A stretch of DNA of 64,000 nt, from assembly GCF_963678635.1 (NCBI RefSeq), contig NC_087065.1, forward strand, positions 5,665,209 to 5,729,208. Reading direction: 5' to 3'. The stretch's first letter is position 1. Every line of letters starts with the position of its first letter. This document shows, piece after piece, positions 56,136 through 64,000 of this stretch. This DNA is from Symsagittifera roscoffensis (Eukaryota > Xenacoelomorpha > Acoela > Convolutidae). The notes below the pieces were generated by a model. It saw nothing but the letters and a program-made list of their open reading frames with translations, searched no databases and had not been told where the DNA came from. A program made the translations under genes and the position numbers.

Positions 56136-58909
56136 CTACGATTTTTCAGCTCTCCGTTTCCTTAGAGCCACGATTGCAGAAACCTTACTTTCATCACCAG
56201 TTCGACATTGCTCGATCATAAGTGGTCCCTTGTCCTCGACGTAAATGTCTAAAAAATCACTCCCCGGATGTAGCTGGTAAGATGTCGTATTAATAACTGA
56301 TTCAGAGTAAAGCGAGTCAACTAAGTATTCTAGCTCCAAAAACTTGCTTGAAATCACAACCCGCAAGTTTATAGCATTGGATGGCAGCAGGTGACAGTTC
56401 TTTTTTGCCAGCTCTTGTGTTTGGTTTTTGCCCAGTATCAGTAGATTCCAAATCGACTGTTGACTCGTTTTTAGCTACTCGGTTTTGCCACCGTTCCTCT
56501 ACAGTCATCGTTCCTTTGACCAAATCTTTCAGCAGAAGAAAGCAGTTAGGTGTCTTGGAATGTCCCCAAAAAATGGTTTGAACAATGTCTTTGGTTAGGA
56601 CAGTACCTTCTAAATCGTGGATCCATTTTTCCACCATAGCTTGTGGTGCATGATTCGGTTTTGCTTTCTTTCCCGCAACTGCTGTCGCTGTACATCCGAA
56701 AGTACCCAACACATGAAATCGCAAACCAGAAAGCAGCAGAATAGATGGACGCTTTTCACGGACGGCAGCTTTCGGAAATTTTAGACTTTTTTGACATATT
56801 TGTAAATACGACGGGATAGAATTGGTTCCTCCCAAGACGTCTCCCGCATTGCCTAGAAAACTATGTGTGCACTTGCCATATTTGATGAACTTGCAGAACG
56901 AAAAAAAAGAACATTTCAGAATAATGGGTCTTGGTTATGCAATCTTCCTCCGCCTCGCACTGCCCTACTTTGAAATGAAAATTCTTCTTCGCATTATGTT
57001 GGATTTTTTGAGAGCTTCGCACAAATTTTCCCAGGGACTTCGTACAAAATTGCTCACCACAAGCTGTGGCATTAGGAGTAATTTTAGTTTATAGTGAGTC
57101 AATCCTTGTTCTCCAAAGATAAGCACTAAAACTTGATAGTAATTTTCAGCCCACTTTTTGCACTCTATAGCGTTAAAATTACCTCTTGCTCTTAGTAATT
57201 TCGTGCATTCATTCAAGCTCTTTCTCAAACGTTCACTGGCAACTTTAGTGGTGATGCACCTGAGGGTTTTTCCAGGAACTTTTGATACGAGACTAGGGTA
57301 GATGGCTAGTCGGACTTTTACAGACTTAACGTACGTATCTGTAATTTTTTTCCATCAAACATTTCCAAACGACAACTCAATTTTTCCATACTCTTTCGAG
57401 GAGGTCTTCAATTTCTGTGCTAGCCTCTTTCATTTCTCCCTTGTCAGCGATGACAGTCCGCGCACAGATTCCAGAGAAAGAGATTGTACCCACTTTGCCA
57501 GCTTTGTCTGTTCCTCCTATCGAGACATTTTTCGTGAGGATGCATATCATCGGTTATTTTTTGTGCCATTTTACGAAGATCGGTTTCCACACATCGAGTA
57601 ATCATGTGGGTGGTATCTGGACAAACGCATCGAATGTCTTCGATGCTGACCAGTGACGTCTTGGGTAACTTTTTTCGAAATGGCACATTGAGTTCAGGTC
57701 TTTTACCAGTCTCTGGCTCGCAAGGTAGTGGGCGGAAGTCTGTAATGTCATTTGACAAATACAGTGGGAGCCATGAGACTGTATCAGATGACTGCTCATT
57801 AGAAACACCAATAACCAGCCGCAACAAAAACGGTGAATCGCCACTATATGTCAGCTTTGCTCCTAACTGTCTTAGGGAATTTGTTTGGCTGTACAACCAA
57901 CCCGATTCTTGATCGCCTGCAGTGGTGGTACTAACGTTCTGCTCCATAGCGTATCTGCTGTCTTTTCCACGGCACGCTAAATTTAATGATAAAATTAATC
58001 AAAGGGGTATGTACCTTCATAAATTTGAACTCTCAGTGTTTTAAGCCTTGGCTGTGGATTCCAATAATAGTGATTACCTATTTGCTCTTAAATTCACCAC
58101 TGGCTTTTGTCCGTACGCAGAAACATTTTGCGCTCTGCTCCATTTGGCAAATATTATTTTTAGAAGATAGTACTGGGTAGAACCAAAGTGCCTAAATTAG
58201 TTTAAGAGCAAATAAAGTTAACCATATTGACTATATATAACATATAAGCGATGCAGAGACTAATAATCATGAGAGATATTTTTACAAAACAAAATTGACT
58301 TACCTGCGGAACAGAAAACGCTGCTAGTCGAATGTACACTAATGTCGACATCGAGGAGCCTGAACGCGAGCCTGGTAACCTCCACATCACCAATCTCACA
58401 GCTGTCTGCCCAGATATCCACACATAATCCTTGAAGCTCCTTGGTCACCTCGAAATCCAGAAAATGTTTTATCGGGCTTACAAAAGTTTGTAAAACGAAC
58501 CACTATTTCGGCGGTTGCTCGACGAACGTGTCCAGGAGAAGGAACAAATGATGTGAAGCCTGTAATTTCAAGCCAAGATCGAATAGTGTTGATAATATCG
58601 TCAACGTTTCCGGTTTTTGTCCCCTTAGCCGAATCGTACTTGAAATCTTCCAAAAATCCCCGTTTCTTAAATAAGCGAGTAACCATAAAATGGGTCAAAA
58701 AAGTAAATCTGCACTTTTGCGACCACCTTTACGGCGTTTTATTCTCTGGGAGTCTTTTTCAGCTACTTCCATTAGTCCTTGGAGGCTAATTATATGACAT
58801 CGATTATAAATCAAAACTTGGCGCCAAAATCTTTCAGACCTTTTTAGAGTGCGCCAATCTTGTAGTTTCTCTAGTGCTCTGTTCCGAGTAGTCTTGCGAG
58901 AAATCACCT
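56136..58909 (-). pseudogene. Gene C copy 1 (spliced, unknown family), broken
   Basis: Minus-strand gene. First exon from an acceptor near 58,909 to 58,304, donor GCAG|GTAAGT. Intron 57,977-58,303 (327 bp, acceptor TTTAG, phase 1). Long last exon 57,976-56,136. The product contains CVDIWADSCEIGDVEVTRLAF before the intron (two pieces: CVDIWADSCEIG, DVEVTRLAF) and KDSRYAMEQN and GWLYSQTNSLRQLG after it. Then come KMAQKITDDMH, LNECTKLLRAR, YYQVLVLIFGEQGLTHYKLKL and a Lys-rich C-terminal half. Frameshifts lie near 58,700, 57,550, 57,230 and 56,840, and about 50 bp are missing near 58,440 compared with copy 2. I do not recognise the family. The D-x-W-x-D, E-x-T-R pattern and repeated copies make a transposon-derived gene possible. 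Confidence 0.6.
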
Positions 58910-59091
58910 ACTTCGAAAACTGAATATGATGGTGCCTGTATAAGGATGCGGTTGCTGAACTTCATGATGGTTCTGAGGGTGATTGAAGAGCTAAGGGTTG
59001 TGAGGTTGCTGATTCTGTTGATGTCGGGGTTCTTGATTAGATTTCTAACTGTTCTAAGGGCGGTGTCGATCTGTTCTGAAGGTTTATAACA

Positions 59092-59445
59092 CTAAAAGGT
59101 GAGTATTCGGGTAGCATTGTTTCTGAAAAGAAAAACTTGACCAGGTTCCTCCGTTTTTCGTTCCACGGTATTTACTTGAAGCGCCGTAGAATTAACATCT
59201 GCATGATCCTTCTGCATTCGAATGACTGCTTTGCCGTGTTTTTCTGTTTTTCGTACAAGATCGTCAACTTCCAATGTAGTTCCATCAACCATTTCTGAAA
59301 CTAGTATTTTCACTGTTCGATTTTTGTTTGCCAATTCTTTTCCTGCTATTTCGTCAAGAATTTTGGCGTCTACAAAATTTCGATCATTATCTGATGCTAT
59401 CGAATATCGACTCCACAATTGTTGGTCCATACTTTTCTCGGTCAT
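59092..59445 (-). CDS. Possible upstream exon of gene C copy 1
   Basis: Open 117-codon minus frame, charged throughout (KILDEIAGKELANKNR, VRKTEKHGKAVIRMQKD), unlike the AT-driven chance frames nearby. It lies just upstream of gene C on the same strand with no other candidate start for that gene. No splice donor joining it to 58,909 is convincing and no domain is visible. Confidence 0.3.
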   Translation of the reverse strand: MTEKSMDQQLWSRYSIASDNDRNFVDAKILDEIAGKELANKNRTVKILVSEMVDGTTLEVDDLVRKTEKHGKAVIRMQKDHADVNSTALQVNTVERKTEEPGQVFLFRNNATRILTF

Positions 59446-59479
59446 CGAAGAGTCGTTTAACGTATCGGGCGAATCGTTC

Positions 59480-59640
59480 TTTTGTATGTCATTTTGTACG
59501 CGTCGGTTTGTGAGTCCCGATTCGTATCTCGGTTACTTGACTGTCGATTCGTATGTCGGTTTGTTTGTCGGTACGTCGAGTGTCATATCGGTTTTTGTCG
59601 ATTTTCGTGTCGGTTTTGTTTGTCGGAAACTGAATTCGAA
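59480..59640. repeat. GTCGGTTTGT-type degenerate repeat
   Basis: The words gtcggtttgt, gattcgtatctcgg and tgtcggt recur about eight times without a fixed period. Open frames here are repeat-derived and Val/Arg/Cys-rich. Confidence 0.6.
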
Positions 59641-59825
59641 AAAGGTTCAGTAGTGAATGAATTTAGAAGAATTTCAAACTGAATTTGAAAGCGGTGCAGT
59701 AAGGAATGAATAGAGGGTGTTAATTAAGTTATCCATTTCCGTGGAATTACAAAAGTGCTTAATTGGAAAACTAATTGTGGATTCTTGTGTGATTTTTAAC
59801 TTTGCCTAACCTGCTTGGCCATGCT

Positions 59826-59871
59826 TATCGAAACAATTATGAAGCTTCATAGCCTCATAATTGTTTCGATA
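59826..59871. repeat. Perfect 17-bp inverted repeat
   Basis: TATCGAAACAATTATGA (59,826-59,842) and its exact complement (59,855-59,871) enclose 12 bp. It forms an AT-rich hairpin directly before the 210-bp tandem pair. Confidence 0.85.
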
Positions 59872-60290
59872 CTTTTTAAGCCGTCAACTAAAATGGTCAC
59901 TAATGGTTTCTTGAGTATGACTAATTGGGTTTTCAAGTGTTTAGTTTTCATAATATGTGATTATCATACACTCCTCAAATAGTTATGGTAATCGGAGGAG
60001 ACCAATAACTCTTGAATTACCCAGTTCAACTATACCTTGAAATTCTAGGTTATACCCTTTTTTCCTGTGATTTTAACTTTGGATACTTTTTAAGCCGTCA
60101 ACTAAACGAGTCACTAATTGTTTCTTGGGTTTGATTAATTGGATTTTCAAGTGTTACATTTCATAATTCGTGATTATCATACGTTCCTCAAATGGTTATG
60201 GTAATCGGAGGAGATCAATATTTCTTGAATTTTCCAGTTTAACTATTTTTTGTAATTATAACCTAGTTTATACCTTTTTTCATGTTATAT
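59868..60290. repeat. Two-unit tandem repeat of about 211 bp
   Basis: Unit 1 (59,868-60,079) and unit 2 (60,080-60,290) both begin gatactttttaagccgtcaac and share gattatcatac, ggttatggtaatcggaggag and atacccttttttc-like text. No coding signal is seen. Confidence 0.85.
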
Positions 60291-60404
60291 GGCCCTACAT
60301 TTTGCTTTCTTGAAAAAAATTGTAGGGGTAATTACGTTTCACATTCTAGAATCTTTTTTGCAGTAAGCAAATCACTAATTATATCATCATTTCTGAAATG
60401 TATG

Positions 60405-60730
60405 TGTACTGGTGCCGTTCAGTTTATTAACTCACCCCAAATACGGGAATAGTCCGTTCAGTTTTGCAAAATCTCAAAACGGACAGGAGTTAATGGCGCC
60501 GTTCAGTCTATTTTTCATCCCAAATACTTCAGTAGTCGTTCTTTATAGGTTTTTAAAACCTCAAATCTTGACGAAGAGGAATGTGTAATGGCGCCGTGCA
60601 AGCTATCCCAAATAATGAAAATCTCAAATCTTGACCGAAAGGAATGTGTAATGGCGCGGCGCAATCTATTGCCCATCCTAAAAACTGAAATAATTTGTTC
60701 TAGTTTTGAAAAATCTCAATAGTTCTTGTT
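60405..60730. repeat. GGCGCCGTTCAG-type degenerate repeat
   Basis: Four units of about 70-110 bp contain ggcgccgttcag or ggcgccgtgcaa, atcccaaatac and aaatctcaaa(tcttgac). The unit shares its cccaaatac word with the minisatellite that follows. Confidence 0.65.
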
Positions 60731-60859
60731 GCAGTTCAAATGCATCTCAAATACTGATCAGTTCGTTCCAATTTCGTCCCAATTTTGTTCCAATTTACGG
60801 TAAAAAAAAATTTTTCAAGGAGAAAAACTCAATATACACTGACAAGTTTTTTGCAGTTG

Positions 60860-61205
60860 CAAAACCCCAAATACTGACAAAATCCCAATACTGACAAAAT
60901 CCCAAATACTGGCAAAAAGCAAATACTGACAAAATCCAAATTACTGACAAAATCACAAAAACTGACAAAATCCCAATTACTGAAAAAATCCCAAATACTG
61001 ACAAAAACCCAATACTGACAAAATCCCAAATACTGACAAAGTTCCAGATGCTGACAAAATCCCAGATACTGACAAAATCCCAATTACTGACAAAATCCCA
61101 AATGCTGACAAATTCCCAAATACTGACAAAATCCAAATTACTGACAAAAAGTTCCGCAATTGCAGAACTTTTTGTCAGTAGTTGGGATTTTGCCAGTATT
61201 TGGGA
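60860..61205. repeat. TACTGACAAAATCCCAAA minisatellite ending in an inversion
   Basis: About 15 units of 16-20 bp run to 61,140. At 61,141-61,178 the array folds back: CTGACAAAAAGTTC pairs perfectly with GAACTTTTTGTCAG across 10 bp, after which about two units appear in inverse orientation (gttgggattttgccagtatttggg). Translations of the array give monotonous S-I-W-D-F-V repeats and are not genes. Confidence 0.9.
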
Positions 61206-61316
61206 TTTAGAAGAACTGCAACGAACTATAATCAGTATTTGAGATTTTAAAAAGGGGAGCTAGTTAACAAGGTACAACATTCGTGATGAGCTGAGTACTA
61301 TGTGAGCTGAGTTTGT

Positions 61317-64000
61317 TCAGCTACACGAAGGGGGTACTTGGGGTTCAGTAATTACAATCTGCGATGATTTTTCAGCTCTATGTTTCCTTAGAGCCACGAT
61401 TGCAGAAACCTTACATTCACCGCCAGTTTGACCTTGCTCGATCAAAAGTGATCCCCTGCCATTGACGTAAATACCTGAAAAATCACTCCCCGGATGTAGC
61501 TGGTAAGATATCGGATCAATAACTGAATCAGAGCAAAGAGAGTCAACCAAGTATTCTAGCTTCGAAAATATAATATCACTACCCGCAAATTTACGGCACT
61601 GGATGGTAGCAGGTGACAGTTCTTTTTTTGCCAGCTCTTTTGCTTGGTTTTTGCCCAGTATCAGTAGATTCCAAATCGATTGTTGACTCGTTTCCAGCTA
61701 CTCGGTTTTGCAACCGTTCCTGTACAGTCATGGTTCCTGTACAGACCAAATCTTTGTCATCTTTCAGCAGAGGAAAGCAGTTAGGTGTCTTGGAATGTCT
61801 CCGAAAAATGGTTTGAGCTTTGTCTTTGGTTAGGACAGTATCTTCTAAATCATGGATCCATTTTCCACCATAGCTTGTGGTGCTAGATTCGATTTTGCTT
61901 TCTTTCCCACAATTGCTGCCGCTGTACATCCGAAAATACCCAAAACATAAACTCGCAACAAATAAAATCGCAAACCAGAAAGCAGCAGACTAGACGGACG
62001 CTTTTCTCCGCCGGCAACTTTCGGAAATTTTAGACTTTTTTGACACATTTGTAAATACGACGGGATAGAATTGGTTCCTCCCAAGACGTCTCCCGCATTG
62101 TATAGAAAACTACGTGTGCAGTTGCTAGATTTGATGAACTTGCAGTACAAAAAAAAAGAACAGTTGAGAATAATGGGTCTTGGTTATGCAATCTTCCTCC
62201 GCTTCGCACTCTCTCACTTTGAAAATCCTTGTTCGCATGGTGTTGGATTTTTTGAGAGCTTTGCACAAATTTTCCCCGGAACAAGCTGTGGCATTAGGTG
62301 TAATTTTAGTTTGTAGGGAGTCAATCCTTGTTCTCCAAAGATAAGCACTAAAACTTGATAGTAAACTTCAGCCCACTTTTTGTACCCTATAGCGTTAAAA
62401 TCACATCTTGCTCTTAGTAATTTCGTGCATTCATTCAAGCTCTTTCTCAAAAGTTCACTGGCAACTTTAGTGGTGATGCACCTGAGGGTTTTTCCAGGAA
62501 CTTTTGATACGAGACTAGGGTAGATGGCTTGTCGGACTTTTACAGATTAATGTACGTATCTGTAATTTTTTTGGGGCGAACAACAACTTCATTTTTACAT
62601 GCTCTTTCGAGGAGGTCTTCAATTTCTGTGCTAGCTTCTTTCATTTCTCCCTTGTCAGCGATGACAGTCAGCGCACAGATTCCAGAAAGAGAGACTGCAC
62701 CCACTTTGCCAGTTTTGTCTGTTCCTCCTATCGAGACATTTTTCGTGAGGATGCATATCATCGGTTATTTTTTGTGCCATTTTACAAAGATCTGTTTCCA
62801 CACATCAAGTAATCATGTGGTTGGCATCTGAACAAACGCATTGAATGTCTTCTAAGCTGACCAGTGACGTCTTGGGTAACTTTTTTTCGAAATGGCTTAT
62901 TCATTTCAGTTCTTTTACCAGTCTCTGGCTCGCAAGGTAGTAGGCGGAAGTCTGTAGTGTCATTTGACACATACAGTGGGAGCCATGAGACTGTATCAGA
63001 TGACTGCTCATTAGAGACACCAATAACCAGCCGCAACAAAAATGGTGAATCGCCACTATAGGTCAGCTTTGCTCCTAACTGTCTTAAGGAATTAGTTTGG
63101 CTGTACAACCAACCCGATTCTTGGTCGCCAGCAGTGGTGGGACAAAACGTTCTGCTCCATAGCGTATCTGCTGTCTTTTCTACGGTACGCTGGGTTTAAT
63201 GATAAAATTAAACAAAGGGATACGTACATTCATAAATTTGAACTCTCATTGTTTTAAGCCTTGACTGTGGATTCCATTAATAATGATTAACTATTTGCTC
63301 TTAAATTCACCACTGGCTTTTGTCCGTACGCAGAAACATTTTGCGCTCTGCTCCATTTGGCAAATATTATTTTTAGAAGATAGTACTGGGTAGAACTAAA
63401 GTGCCTAAATTAGTTTAAGAGCAAATAAAGTTAACCATATTGACTTTATATAACATATAAGCGATGCCGAGACCAATAAACATGAGAGATATTTTCCAAA
63501 ACAAAATTGGCTTACCTGCGAAACAGAAAACGCTGCTAGTCGACTGTACACTAATGTCGACATTGAGGAGCCTGAACGCGAGCCTGGTAACCTCCACATC
63601 ACCAATCTCACAGCTGTCTGCCCAGATATCCACGCATAATCCTTGAAGCTCCTTGGTTTTCAGTGAAAGAATCGCAACTGCTTTGACAAAAGAAACTAGG
63701 TCACCTCGAAATCCAGAAAATGTTTTATCGGGCTGACAAAAGTTTGTAAAACGAACCAATAATTCGGCGGTTGCTCGACGAACGTGTCTAGAAGGAACGG
63801 ATGATTTGAAGCCTGTAATTTCAAGCCGAGATCGAATAGTGTTGATAATATCGTCAACATTTCCGGTTTATGTCGCCTTAGCCAAATCGTACTTGAAGTC
63901 TTCCGAAAATCCCCGTTTCTTAAATAAGCGAGTAATCATAAAACGGGTAAAAAAAACTACTTTTTTTTGCTACCACCTTTACCGCGTTTTATTCTCTGGG
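61317..64000 (-). pseudogene. Gene C copy 2 (spliced, unknown family), runs off window
   Basis: Second copy of the gene at 56,136-58,909, same strand. The intron is 63,190-63,515 (326 bp, donor GCAG|GTAAGC, acceptor CCCAG) at the same place and phase. The first exon is intact here from 63,759 to 63,516 and keeps the 50 bp lost in copy 1 (VKAVAILSLKTKEL). After the intron, a frameshift follows KPFRKK near 62,890. A clean middle segment (62,761-62,540) reads NVSIGGTDKTGKVGAVSLSG and SGICALTVIADKGEM. Further breaks lie near 62,450, 62,280 and 61,930. The start of the gene is beyond the window edge. Confidence 0.6.

Noticed and set aside
60860-61140. Regularly repeated units that could suggest a CRISPR array
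   Set aside because: The units are adjacent without unique spacers of constant size, and the window is eukaryotic.
60795-61159. Minus-strand frames encoding S-I-W-D-F-V repeats
   Set aside because: They are translations of the 18-bp minisatellite in several frames. The pattern exists in all frames and has no start, splice or conservation signal.

Overview
The window is animal nuclear DNA, probably from an invertebrate, and I cannot name the species from sequence alone. It is AT-rich and gene-poor. It holds short spliced introns with GT/AG borders, AATAAA signals, a tRNA-Arg-like gene with a Pol III T-run, and a BEL/Pao retrotransposon (a group known from animals). There are no operons, Shine-Dalgarno sites or bacterial gene packing.

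Layout. 1-4,000: repeats (a GAGCGGTTT array facing its inverse around a tRNA-Arg-like gene, a C-run/G-run block, a MITE with perfect 16-bp inverted ends, a tRNA-like SINE head, two GC-rich hairpins). 4,141-8,901: one intact intronless gene of 1,586 codons. It joins a NERD-type nuclease fold, an SF1/DUF2075-like helicase core, a TPR-like linker, a right-handed beta-helix and a C-terminal MYND zinc finger. It is the only large undamaged gene and the most interesting object here. 9,000-15,650: a decayed BEL/Pao element on the minus strand with diverged flanking repeats. 17,640-26,229 and 36,010-45,789: two copies of a large segmental duplication. It carries an F54H12.2-like gene, a small spliced gene ('E'), a spliced minus-strand gene of unknown function ('D') and the first part of a retroelement gag.

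25,485-34,242: an errantivirus-like LTR-element relic with gag, protease, RT and RNase H, then an envelope-like gene and a further ORF. The integrase is missing and no LTRs were recognised. 45,790-54,560: three tandem copies of a unit carrying a spliced SET-domain gene. All copies are damaged. The first is joined to the gag fragment of the duplication, and the other two units start with a piece of gene D. 54,600-61,300: minisatellites, a second MITE copy and inverted repeats. 56,090-58,909 and 61,315-64,000: two copies of a spliced minus-strand gene ('C'), each with its own lesions; the second runs off the window.

No pathway links these genes. The window looks like a fast-rearranging region where tandem and segmental duplication, retroelement decay and short palindromic repeats have shaped the sequence around one large, apparently functional gene. 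That gene's architecture suggests, as inference only, a nucleic-acid-directed defence or sensor protein.
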